A stretch of 64,000 nucleotides of DNA, from positions 22,517-86,516 of the forward strand of contig NW_023365726.1 in NCBI RefSeq assembly GCF_000003815.2, written 5' to 3'. The notes beneath the pieces were generated by a model. It made no database searches. It had not been told where the DNA came from and saw only the letters and a list, made by a program, of their open reading frames with translations. The position numbers and the translations under genes were made by a program. Of the stretch, positions 41,474-54,234 are shown piece after piece. Position 1 is the first letter of the stretch; each line of letters begins with the position of its first letter. The stretch comes from Branchiostoma floridae. Its lineage: Eukaryota > Chordata > Leptocardii > Amphioxiformes > Branchiostomatidae.

Positions 41474-44400
41474 GTAATGTCACTACCAACTAGATTGAGA
41501 GTCCGTATTATGAGAACATTCACGGGTTTATAGTCAGTATATGATCTCCACTTTGAAGTATACGATATTTGGAGACTACATTATGGTGAATCAAAATTTT
41601 TAGAGGCTTCCTATATTACGTACCAGAGAGATTACGAATGATATAGTTGTAATATCCAAGTACCGGCTTTGCGCAGGCCGAGTCTGATAGTCTGAAAATC
41701 AGACTCCGACTGACATAACTAGCGGTCCTCTCATTGTAGGACTTGCTCACTATGAGTGAGGACTAACTGACCCAATACCTGAGGACTACCTCAAGAAAGA
41801 GACCTACACTGCTGCTGAGAATTTGGGATCCGGGAAACAGACTACTACATGCACCAAGTAACGTTACCAGCCATACACTCGGGTGATCTTGGGCATAAAC
41901 ATAATTGCAAGTGTACTTCATATTAAGAAGTGTATATGTCTGATTCAAGCGCCATCATGATACAAGCGCTATCGGCTCATGTATTGTGAGTTAACGTTAG
42001 CTAACTATATACTACTAGCTAGTTGGAACTTACGCAGGCCTCATTTCGGATTAACCATGTCATGCAAAGCAGAAAGTTTCAACGTTACCCCATGGTGTAC
42101 ATTCGGAGTCAAACTCAACCGCGATGACTTGGTGTTGGCCATGTTTTCTTGGAAAGTACCAGTGACTATTGCGTCTAAAAACGGTAAGGCTTAAGGAAAG
42201 GGGCTTCCCCATTGTCAGATAAACCAGGGATGTTTTAAAACGTCCTTTCATAGGCCAATAGCGCATAGCCTTATCGCAAAATTGGCAACACACAAACGGA
42301 ACTACATGTACACATATGATTGGAGCAACACATGTAGCACGGTGGAAAATATACGGTGATCAGTTTGTATAAAGTAAAGACGTGCGTAAGGTAATATATA
42401 ATGGACTGGTAAACTACAATCTGGTATAACACGAGCACTGTTGCCATTGTAATTGGTCCCTTCCAATCGTGCGGTGTACTTTATACAGTGACATGTACCT
42501 GTACTGTACATAGCCCATACGTGAGAGTCTGAAACCACCAGTTTACCACAGTGTCAAGAAGGCCATAGGACTTACTCTTTATGACATAAGCTTGCACTTT
42601 TAACTGTGTGAAGTCAATACAATGTAGTTTATGAAGTTCATGCTTGCGTTTGTATGGACTGTTACATGTAAATATTCAAATGGTAAAACTTAGGACTGTA
42701 TATGAGTCACCCCAGTCAGCATTTATTATATACACAAGGGCAAACATATCCAGCGCCTAGTAACAGAGGCTATAAATAGTAGTTCTGTTTGGACGTCTGG
42801 TATGCAGTGATTTGGGAAGGGCACGACGAGAAAAAGGGAACAGGTTAGAGGTTAAAGCTGGAGGGTGACTCATCACTCCCCGTGACAGTTTCTTATCAGG
42901 TGGAGCACAGATTGGAACTTTTCTTGTTCAAGAGACGGCGAGAATTCCTGAATTTGTCGGCAACGTTGGATACAGAGATTTCTATGTAAGCGAGAGTTCC
43001 ACGTATCCGGTTTGTGTAGTGAGAAACTTCTCAGTTACAACAGCAGGTGCGAGAAAGTGGCAGGTGTACTGTATGCGGAACAAGGTGGCAGGTGTTCACC
43101 AATGCTGGATTGTATGGGAAAATTTGACTCGTGGAAAATTTCCGTTTGATTGGAAGCAAGGTATGTTCCAAAGCAGCAAGGAATTCCAATGGATAATCGA
43201 CCAGGACAGTGTGTCTTTGAAGAACATAATGTTTGCCCGGGCCTTCTTGGACTGAATGTGGGGCCCTCGCGAGGTGTTCATACAACGGCAATAAAGGTAA
43301 TTTTTCTAGATATTTTACAGGCTCGTGTACTTGAATTGTGTGGAGTTTTACTGATAAATTGTTTCAAAGTCACTGTAATGAAAAGGTTTAAAACTTAAGG
43401 TGGACTCTTTCATTGAATTGTGCAAATGGTGGCGGTATGAATTGGCTACAAATGCAAAGGAGGCAGCCACTAGCTCACCCCCTAGTGCTAGTGTTCTGAC
43501 AGAAATCAAAACTCGCTGTGAGTAAGCTCAGGATACGTTTGGTCACGTATCATTTCCGCTGAAACTTTATCAGCGACTGTCATGCACGCGTCAAGCTGGT
43601 GAGACCTGAAAGATTGGTGGGTTGTTTGTGCATGCAGTAAGCCAAATTGGTGTCAAGGGGTCATTCCCATATTAGGGCGAGAGGTTTCAAAACAAAAGAA
43701 GTATCGCAGACTGCACATGTGCAAAGATCGCAACCGTACCATCAGTCTGCAGACTGCATGCACCGGGCGTGGATCACCATTGTCACTGTCGTGTGATCAC
43801 ACAGGGACAACTGAAAGCTCAGGTAGGTGCTGTTTGACGGACTAATCTTTAAAGGGTGCACGTAAGAGAACACCCATTGAATTTTTGTTGGCATACATGT
43901 AATGTATGAGTGTAACTGGGCTGGTACATCAGTACTAGGAAACAAAAATTTGTAGGAAATCATAATTGCGACTACACAATGTTTCAAAGTATGTTTGCCT
44001 TCAAACTAGACGGACTATGATCTACAATAATCCACGTGTCCATATGCATATGAGTCGCATATGTCACAACACCCAGTCATTTTCTTCTAGCTTGTGCAGT
44101 ACAACCCCCTTCCCCAGCACAGAGAACCTCCATTTTAATCGCAAACCAGCGCTCCACAAAAAGACAAACGTTCTCGCGAATTCCGCGAAACAGGCTATGT
44201 GGTTCTACATACTAGAATAGTTCCAAAACATATCTACAGCATTTTACAGCATGCCATACCATCTAAGTGTATCATAATATTCTGGGGTATGTAGGTTTAT
44301 GGACGATCAAAGGTGTTGTGGCTATTATCCAGTCGCCATATTGTATTTTCTTTGTTTTATCTTTGACGTGTCTTCCAAGCCAAAACACGTCTACCAAAGT

Positions 44401-45150
44401 ACAAATGTACATTTTTGACCAGTCGCTTCTAAGATTAAGACCTGACAAAATATGGTATGTCTACATTTCCAGAATTCGCAAAGACATTTAGGTATACGAA
44501 ATAATGTCCTCATTATGTGAACGTCAAGTCAACAGAGTTTTGTCTACAAATTACAGAAAGACAATATGTGTTGGACACGGGGAATCTCTATGAAGTTGTA
44601 ATGAACATTCCTATTCAACCTACACTGATTTGATATCCATAATTCTGCAATAGAGAAAATCTGTGCCATTCACTGACTGCGCACGTGGGCATTTTGTCAT
44701 TTGCTGCCATGCATATATATATCAGTGTTTAAACTTAATCCGAATTCATTGTGAACATAACTGAATATCCGGACTAGACAAATGTTCAAAACATTATCCA
44801 AACACATATTGTCAGTGCAGACATCCTCTAGCAGTGTCTTGGGTATGTTATTTTGTTCCTTGCGGCCAAGTTCCACTTTGGATCACTTCAAAGATCTTCA
44901 AAGGGATTGTGGTGACAACACAATTATGGTGGCATGTTCTTGCGGATAACTACTACCTGTTGCGGCCATCTTAGATTATGTGATTCGATGTATGTGTTAT
45001 ACTAGTAGAGCATATGAATTGAATACTCTGTAGATTTACTTGTGAATTGTTTTACAAAGAAACTATATACTATTTTGGAGTTTGGTTAGATGTAGCACTC
45101 TGTAGACACAACTTAATTAGACACTATTTAGTAAAGAGACCTATTGTTCA
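41474..45150. other. Intergenic, no gene seen
   Basis: Apart from the doubtful MATH-like frame near 42.1 kb, I see no exon. The plus-strand frame at 43019-43255 has an ordinary composition but no recognised motif, and its borders lack splice support. Confidence 0.45.
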
Positions 45151-45501
45151 GTCTCCTTGTGGCACGGCCTACCGTAGTTAGTGTAGGCTGTCTACGGGGC
45201 CAGTGCAGCTCTCAGCCGCCGGGGAATCGTCCACACCCGGGAGGATTTTGCCCAGTGGGATAATGAATGAATGAATGAATGACCTTTATTGTACACTTGT
45301 GCCCAAACAAGCTAAGTACAGGTCGTAGCGTTAGTGATAAGGTACAATTATCCGGCTCACAAACGACAATTAACTCCCACTGGGCAACGTCCCACCCCGT
45401 GAAAACCCTACCGGGTGTGAACGATTACCACGGCGGCTGAGAGCTGCACTGGCCCCGTAGACAGCCAACACTAACTACGGTAGGCCGTGCCACAACGAGA
45501 C
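45151..45501. mobile_element. Long-inverted-repeat element carrying a LINE tail
   Basis: Arms of about 105-120 bp are near-perfect inverted copies, beginning TTGTGGCACGGCCTACCG (45157) and ending with its complement at 45495. The interior holds (GAAT)n and GACCTTTATTGTAC...CTAAGTACAGGTC, which is the same as a LINE 3' end near 59.18 kb. Either a LINE tail jumped into a foldback element or the arms formed around it. No clear target duplication. Confidence 0.75.
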
Positions 45502-45682
45502 ATGGATTCCATATTATATCGTGGTAGTTTTGGGAACCACACAACCTTGTGACATGTCATCACTAAATATACTATTTGGTTTATATTACAAATATCACAG
45601 ACTTCCGGTGAAACGAGTAAAGCCAAGGGGGTTATATTCAACGGCAAGGAGGTTGTAACGGAACCAATACACAAGTAAACAG

Positions 45683-48600
45683 TGCAGTCAAGTGGCTTGT
45701 TCTACACCACTGCCTTCTGTCTGCCAAACATGTTTTTCCTAACCAAGTACAACGTTACACACACTGTTACGAACTCAATAAAACGCGGATAACGATTTTC
45801 CCTCTTGCGTCTATCATTGCATGCAGACAAATATCCTTCGAATTCCCAATATGTCTGTTACTATGTCTGTAATGCTCTCAGAATCATGGTCTTCTCGGGA
45901 TGTAATGTAGTAGTCAAATTCGTGGAATAACAGAGTTCACTGAGCGGTTACATTGTTTTTACTCATGCTGTTAAGCATGTGGTGACAGGTTCTGGTTGCT
46001 CTATTTGCCACGTTTGTAATTCCAAACATTTTTATTTATCTATTTATTGGTTTGGCTGTTCAGGATACACAGCCAGGGCTGCCCAACTAGCCTATGGCTA
46101 TTACAAACTAACTTTTACAGCTAACCCTGCTGACAGAAACAGAGACAATACATGTGGATTTGAACAGGATACTTATCAATAACCAAAAAAATTCCAAACA
46201 TTAACAATATCGCACCAGCACATCTCGTTTTACAGACACCAACTAAAGTAAAAAGTGCATACAGAATCACAGATATAGCAAGGTATAGTATAGGTGATAT
46301 ACAGTGCATGATGACCCTGTGTTTTATGTCAGACTAAAGGTAGTGGATTTAGAAATCATGTATAACGTTATTTTTGTGTGTCTCGGCTGCCCAACAAATG
46401 ACAACTATAGCACAATATCGGCATCCTACATCAATCCTATCCGCTACGATACATCTTGCCACTCGTACGCGTGTTTTGTTTTGTAATCCAGGTAACGTTA
46501 ACAGAAACCATGCATGATAAGTTGTGAAAATCTAGGGTAGGATTCCCTGCAAAGATGAGTGAAAGACACCCCTCCCCACCCCACACACATAGGCACTTCG
46601 CCCCGTGTATGAGAAGACATGTACGTCTTGTCCTTCTTTGCACCTGCTTTGCAACATAGATGGTCTACCAGAATGAATGAATGAATGAATGAATTTATTG
46701 CTCAACAATAATCGCACAGGGTACAATGTATGGCAACCAATAACAACTAATAGCTATACAGACAATAGTACTAAGAGGCTACATACAAAACAACAAGAAA
46801 ATATTATCGATAACAGTACAGTTATGTATGATTAATCTGGTCTCGCATTTGGAATACATTATAAAGAAACTGGCCTACGTAGACGGATATGTGAGTTGAA
46901 CATGAGAGCAATACATGGAAAATATCGCTTTCTTCACCAGCGAGAGAGATGTGTGTTTTGGCTCTAATATTCGTAAACAATGTTTCTCTCTCTTTACTGT
47001 AGGTAGGACATTTCATAACAAAGTGGAATTCATCTTCTATATTTTCATGACATGTAGGACACAGTCTCTGAGTGGCTGGTGTGTTACGGTGACGACCTTT
47101 TTCAATTTCTAAACAATGTACACTTATTCTCAGATGACGTTACGCCCGTTACTATGGTTAATAAGATAAGGGTATTATGTAGTTTCAAGGGGGTCAATAC
47201 GGTGCTGGTCAGCATATCGGACATTTTAAAATACATAACGGCTGATGCTGTGTGCGATCTAAGGAGTCCTGGAGAGTTGTAAAATTTACCACGGTTGAAA
47301 TCAATAATTTTGTTGACATTAGACTCAGAGCTATATAGCCAATTGGTACTTCACTGGACAGGTGTGTGTTCAACACGGTAATTGTATGTCGAACAAGATG
47401 GCACTTCGAATTCGTGCAATCAGGAGCACGTGCTTCGTGGAATATACATATTTTATTTGTATATCTTACTTACTTCTTACTTCACCTAGGTAATTTGCTT
47501 GGAAGTCTAAACAGTATTGACTTCAATTCTTAGTGTAAAGAGTTCTCGGTTTCGTGTCAGTCAAGTACGAACCAACACTATAGCTGTGAGGCCACCCCTT
47601 GGGAAATGCATAAATCCCGTATGTAGGCAGAGGGGCCTCCAGTGGTCGGCTGTTTACAGGATAGCAATAAAGAAAAATTACACATTTGACTCGGGTCGTT
47701 TGATTTTTGAAAAAAAAAATTACTAGTACGTGTTCACCTGTTAATCTTTGCCATGTCGGGATATATTGACAAATGGTGTATTTGTACTTTGTTTATATCT
47801 GTGAAAGAGGTGTCGAGATTTATATTAACCACCATGATGTTTTGCGTGGCATATATATTGGGGCCTTGTGACTTGTGAGGGGCTTATAGGCTATGGTCGG
47901 TTTTCTGCCGACAAAACCACTAATAAAAGATCAACTTAGGTACTAGTATTACCTTGATTATCGCATATGCGTGGGAGTGCAAATACTCACAGTCTGCACT
48001 GACTGGGGAAATTTTCTGATCACGACGGCCACTTCCGGAATTCCGGACCCAAAGATTGAAAGAATCGTCTCACCACAGTCAAGTGTAATCTAATTAATGG
48101 CACTACAAAGGCAACAGGCACGGCTATTTCTTGTCACATTGTGTCCGCCTTGTCAGCGCTCGACATCGATGAGAACTTACGAAGAGGTGTGAACCGCTAA
48201 GTGGTGAGTTATCTGTTAAATAGGCAAAGCTTGGCTGACGGTGTATTGATAATAACATGCCGACTCACGCCTATATATATATATATAGGCCCACTTTACA
48301 TTACGTTTTTCGCGTTGGGGGGACTGGCGTTAGCGGGACTGCGTTAACGGGAATCGCGACTGGCACAAGGGGACATTGCGGTAAACAAGGGGACGTTGCG
48401 GTAAACTAGCTAGCCGACTAGGAACTGTGCATGTACTATCGGTGCAAACAGCACCTCTTGTCTTTATATCCAAGACGGGGATGTACATTTTAGGTATATA
48501 TGAGCAAAATCGTTCTAAATTACGCGCGTCTCTACGTGTTTAAAACACGTTTCACCGGTGACCTTTCCGGCGACCATTGTTCTTTGTGCTTTTTAGTATA

Positions 48601-50960
48601 GCCATTTATTTATTTATTTCCCTCAGCTTTTCTGTTGCTACTACGAGTATTACTTTCCGAGCAAAGGTTGGTAGGGAGGATTGTGACCCTCTTCTCATGC
48701 ATGTGACACGCAGGTTTTCTGACACGGCCCCACCGTTTGTGGCAGAAAGAAAACGGTTCCAATGAGTATGAGAAGGTCACAGTTTCCCCCCAACAACTTC
48801 GAGCTCTTGCTGCTTACATAGAGTAACTTGATGTAAACTGAATTGTAAATATTTGTTTTGTATATTGACAGGGTCGGACTGAATTTTACTAGTGTGGCCT
48901 TTCCTTAATTTCTTAATCCAAACCTGGTTTTGTTCATCGCAGCAATTTATAAAAGTGCAATGCATTAATTTGTCTGTGCCCACCTCTTATGACTCTAACG
49001 TTGCTACATGTACATGCTACAGTCAAGCCTTGGTAAGGTACAGGGGTGGGTGGGGAAACCATATTGTTGGATCTAATACGTATAAATGCCAAACATCCAA
49101 GAATTACCATGCGGTATTTGGTTCTTTTGTAATTTAATGCAACCCAAAATGCTCCTTTGTTTGGCAGGGCCGCGCGCGTGATTTTACAGTCTTTCGCGTG
49201 ACTAACTGTACTTAAGATATAATTTGGCCAACCATAATTATGTTTCAGTGGCCGTCTGTTGTTATGGCAGGAATGGAACTCTTAACCCTTTAATAAGATT
49301 GCATTAAGGTGACTCATGGTCATACACAACGTTGAAACATGTGGAGGAAGCTCTCTTCCAAAAGACATTTTGAGGTACGTACATGTACGTACGAGGTATG
49401 GAACTTGCACATGGGCGGGTAAATTATATCCACATGTTTGCATCAATTATTAAAGCCTGCATATTGAACGATTTGTAATGAAATACCACATGCATCTTTA
49501 ATCTACAAATGGCGGAGACAAGGCTTCCCGGTTGCATCATCTTTTCACGATGACTGTCAGATGCAGAAGTACAACCTGGTTTATATAGTGCCACTTAGAA
49601 TCCTTGCAAATCGTCTTTTTCCTTGAAAATCTTGGCTCAACCCTGGATATTTTTTGGATAAGAAGGAGCAGGTAGGGTCTAAGCTTTCCCATTTTGTTAA
49701 AAATTCAGTTTATAGCAGTTTACGTGGCGGAAGTATTTTACTTGTTGGGTCATATGGGCGGTATCAGGAGAAAAATGGTTTCAAATGTGAGGTTTATTTC
49801 ATAGCTATAGAGCGAGAATTCCTCGGGCGAGCTTGAGCAGAACAACCCTCTTTTCTCTTTAAGTGTTTACAAAGATGACCCTTGTGACTGGTCGAGAAAG
49901 TTTTTTGAAATTGGGGTTAGTACGTATACTTTTCTGAAGCCTTGTTTCAGTGTGTTTTAACATGCTTTCCTATGGAGTGGTCCAGCTGTGGTACCAGCCT
50001 TTCACAGAATGATGGACATCGGCACCTCCTGACGAAATGTTGACAGTTTATTTGTTTATTTGTTTATTTGTGCCCCACAATGGCGTTGCTTTGGGCCACT
50101 TATTGTTTTTAAGTTATATGGCTTCCGATAGTATCACAGCGATCTCAGCAATGTTCTTCGGATCGTTCAGGTAATCCTAGCATGGTCCGTGTTATGTTAT
50201 ACACTATCAAACTTTTAATAACCCTGGGATTAGACAAAGAAAGAGTATCCAAAATTGCAGTTTAATGGGGTTTAAGTCTCAATCCACCCAGATCTTTGCC
50301 ACCAAGTTAGAGAAACAACTGGCACTGTAGTACTAAAGGTTGAAAATATCAAAAGTATGTCCTAATGTATCAATTAGATTTATTGGACAATGTCTCCGGC
50401 TCTCTAAAATATGAAAATGATGAACGTTATATGCGCAGTATGATATGGTATAAATATGCGCAGTATGACATGGTATACATATAGACATTTAAAACAATTG
50501 GTGGAATAGAACTTTTTATAGTTTCTGTATCGGTCTAACCCTGTAGACGGAACTGTACAAGGATTTTGCTATCAAGCAGTGATATATCATTAGTCCAAGT
50601 AGTCACAAGGGGATACAAGAAGAAAAAACAACAACGACTTAAGATTTAAATTCGTCCTATAACTTAACTGTTATGACTGATAACATGACGTACTAAACTT
50701 TTAACTACCAATAAACCAATCAAGTGCTTAAGTGCCTAAGCGCAATTCGGATTGCTTCTGATTGATGCTTTGGTAAGTCAGCCTTCGTATTATTTTAGCT
50801 GCCATCTGTCTAACAACATTAACATTAGGTCTTATCGTGTTTATATTATGAAATACCAATTATTCATAAATGAATAATGGTTATCCTATGAATGATGCTG
50901 TAGCCTTTTGTTTAATACTGGTGAAACGTTTTCAACTTCGATGCCTTTTATAACTTTATA
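45683..50960. repeat. Segmental duplication unit 1
   Basis: Shares, in the same order, diverged blocks with the unit at 54.2-58.4 kb: AAGTGGCTTGTTCTAC (45.69 kb), TAATGCTCTCAG (45.87), ACTCGGGTCGTTTGATTTT (47.69), GGGGCCTTGTGA (47.86), AAGTGGTGAGTTAT (48.20), CTGAATTTTACTAGTGTGGC (48.88), GGTTTAAGTCTCAATCCACC (50.27), CGGATTGCTTCTGATTGATG (50.75), and ATAAATGAATAATGGTT (50.87). No open frame is shared, so these are non-coding or long decayed. A LINE end interrupts this unit at 46.68-47.13 kb. Confidence 0.65.
46675..47130 (-). mobile_element. LINE 3' fragment with C-terminal CCHC-type motif
   Basis: On the minus strand a frame reads LCPTCHENIEDEFHFVMKCP, a C-x2-C-x8-H-x4-C motif as at the C-terminus of several LINE polymerases, and stops near 46822. 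It is followed by about 140 bp of 3' tail and an (ATTC)n end. It splits two blocks that are contiguous in the other duplication units, so it came in after the duplication. Confidence 0.7.
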
Positions 50961-50992
50961 GTGAAGTGATGTGAATTAACACTAGTACTACT

Positions 50993-53900
50993 AGACAGTA
51001 CATGCCAAGTGGCTTGTTCTACAACACTTCCTTCCGCCTGTTACACATGTTTTGATAGCTGAGTACAATGTTACACACATTGCCCGTTATGTATGACGTT
51101 TGACTTAAATCTACCTGTGAGCAAACTATGTCAGTAATGCTCTCAGGTCACGGCCTGCTTATGGTGTAATGCAGTAGACAAATCCCTGGCTACCAGAGGT
51201 CCCTAAGTGGTTACATTGTTTCCGTTCATACAACAATATTGTACCCCTGCCCCTAACAAAGGACATAGCTATTATGATATCAAGATACTGTTATATCTTA
51301 TTCTTAGTGCATGTCTATCCCGGTACAATGTTGGTTGTTTTGTCTTTCTTTGAAGCTGCTTTATAACATAGATATTCAACATACCAGATGACCGTTACCA
51401 GTTTACACAAAGGGCAGTATGTAGTTTCAAGAAGGGCCAAATCAAGAGAGGTACCAGCTTGAGAGCAGTGTTAATTACTCCTTCCCTGCACGATTTGAAT
51501 CTGGCCCTCCCAACCTGCCCTGTGCCCTAGCACAGTCAGTCTGACACTGTTCTCTCTTTATTATATATTACTGCCACACGAGTATATTTTTTATACTATT
51601 GTGTTGCAATTTCAGACTCTAACAGTTCTAATTCCATATTCTTATATGTAGCATTGTAGATGGTAAAGGTTTTAGTATTATGACTTTTGTACTGATGCCC
51701 CTGGTAAAATGTTGTACAGTATACAGGGTTTTATTTTGATGGGATCCACAATGATATCAACGGCTTCTGTAGAGTCTTCAATGGTCTAATGAAAAATTAT
51801 GGTCTGTTTCTAGATCAGAGAATGTCATTGGTTATTCTGAGAAAAAAATATAATTTTTACGGAGAAGTACAATGTACTGTATATTCTTGTTCCACGACAC
51901 AGAAAGCCACATATGCATATGATATACATTGTACAGACAAATACATTCAGATGATGCAGATGCACTTCAAAGTATAACTGTTCAGAAAACAGAGTTGAAA
52001 TTGCGTTGCTTATTATTTCCATTGTATATGTACTTAATATACATTGTAGGTTTGAAAATACCGACAGAAGTCTACTCTACTCTTACTGATACATATACCG
52101 TATACCAAATAAGGTTACAGTTCTTGAATGAAGCACAACAAATGTAGAATAAGGTACTTTGACTCCTCATTCATACATCAGATATATCTATCGTAGGCTA
52201 GCGGGAAATGTGGATGTAAAAAGATGCGCTCATAATACAATGATACACCAATGCTTGCCAATTTAGATAAGCATAGAAATAACATCATGATACCCTGGGG
52301 GCCATCCGGAATCGAGCAGCTAGGACAGTTTATTCGGTGGCCCGAGACAGTCAGGCCCGCCGAGCTCCTATTAGCGCCCCGGGGAGTTTAAGCCCGATGA
52401 GGTCCACCTGCCCAAAGGGTAGCGATAACTCCTTCGGGCTTAAACTCCCCCGAAGCGATAATGTGAGGTCGACGGGCTGGCTGCCTTGGCTCCCCGAACA
52501 AAACTCACTAGCTACCCGGTCCTGTCTGGCTCCCGGGGTACATCATGAAGGCAAGGAAGACTCGACATTATAACTGTAAACACAAAACTACAACATCATA
52601 AATATGAGCTATAATAGGTACCTACAAAAATATTGGGGTATAAGGGCTTGTATTTGCTAGCCTTATAATTGTCTTACCATAACTATGATGATGAATTATT
52701 TGGGGCGCTCTAAGAACAATGGTGTGGAAAATCTTAGGGCAAAATACATCTGATTCAGTTTTTTTTCTATAGACTTCTGTGATATATCAAAAAAGAGCAG
52801 AAAAGTGCAACTAAGTTTGGACCTATTTCCATGTTGACACTACAAAACATATGGTTCTAATGGTGGAGCAGAATTTGTGGTCCATGTATGGGCCCATTGT
52901 CAAATTTGAGTAGTGCTGGTGAACAAGGTGTAAGACACAGTTAGGCATGATTTCTCTGACACTTCTCTGCTTTGTTAGACTATGTCCACCAGGAACCCAG
53001 TAGTGTTTTCATCTAATCCATCCAGGTATTCTTGTCAATATATCTGGGATCGTACTAAGTCAGTTGGTCATTTGGGACTTTCCAGTACTCTTCGTACAAA
53101 GTTATCCAAAGAGCAGAATTTCCTTTGCCTAGTAGCTTTCCCTCCCCTGCAATTTCTGTGGCCTTGATGTCACGCAGGGTCACAAAAGCGACTGATGGGA
53201 CTCTAGTGTTGAAACGGCTGGAGATTGTTAGCTGGGGCTCGGAGAGGAAAGTATCGTTTTCATTCTAAAGATCTCTAAAATGCACGAAATGCACAGCACT
53301 TGTCTTTTTGTTGTACGAGCTCTCAGACACTATGCTGTTCTAGTTGAAGAAATATTCAATGAAGAAACAGATTTCTGTTATTTGTTTATTTGAGCCAATG
53401 TTTACATGCACTGTGGTACTGGTGTTTCTGGCAAGCTGTGAGAATGGCCTCACCTCTCAGACAGAGTTAAATTCCCAATTTCCCAAAGGGTCAGCCAAGG
53501 GGTAGGGCTGGTAGGCCAAGCTGACATCTCTTGACAGGGTTTATTAGTGTGCCTCTCAATCAACTAGTTTGTCGTCTTGGGACGCGCGTCTGTTGTGGGT
53601 GTTAGAGAAACAACTGACACTCCAGTACTAAAGGTTGAAAACATCAAAAGAATGTCATAATGTGGTACTGAATGCAAGCAGTTAGTATATATTCATACGT
53701 CCAAGTGTTTATTTACAGAACAGCACAGAAATAAATCTACTGTTTGCACCTTTGACTGAGGTCCATTCATTCGCCTAAAACTGTTCGTGTATGCCTGTTA
53801 ATCTTTCTAGTAGTGAGATGTTGACATTCTGTAGTGAGTGGTGTTTCAACCTCGGTCCATATATTTGTAAGAGGCTTTGCAATTATCAGTTGCCATGTGA

Positions 53901-54232
53901 ATATTGTCTTTGCGTGAAATAAATGGCAGGGCCTTGTGAGAGAGTTGGGATCTGTACTCTTCTGTGATGATTTCCAACTTGCGTGGTCAGAAGTGATAAT
54001 GTGTTACACTGGGAAAGTATGAGCATCAATTGACTTTTGAGTTTTGTAGACACACTTGCAAATTGTTCACTAGTGACACTCTTAAGTAAGTAAACGTATC
54101 GTAAGTGGCGGTTTTGTAATTCTCAAACGACATCCTGACGTGTCATCACTACATTTACCCTTTTGCCTTTATACTGGTTCATACTGTCAAAGAGGTTAAA
54201 AACTTCTTAGTTCTTAGAACCAATACAAGTAG
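50993..54232. repeat. Segmental duplication unit 2 (rearranged)
   Basis: Starts with the same CCAAGTGGCTTGTTCTACAA block and keeps the next three landmarks (51.13, 51.34 and 51.40 kb). It then lacks the middle part and resumes with blocks matching 50.31, 47.66 and 47.85 kb of unit 1 (here 53.60, 53.73 and 53.93 kb). No supported gene. Confidence 0.55.
52291..52540. mobile_element. 250-bp DNA transposon with 8-bp target duplication
   Basis: Ends TACCCTGGGGGCCATCCGG and, inverted, TACCCCGGGAGCCAGACAGG are flanked by CATCATGA (52283-52290 and 52541-52548). A second inverted pair inside (GGGGAGTTTAAGCCCGA / TCGGGCTTAAACTCCCC, about 52380-52454) gives a nested hairpin. An 8-bp target duplication suits hAT or P-type elements. 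It is far more GC-rich than its surroundings. Confidence 0.85.
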
Positions 54233-54234
54233 AC

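Noticed and set aside
43019-43255. Plus-strand frame of 78 codons
   Set aside because: Readable composition but no motif, no splice support and no relation to neighbours.
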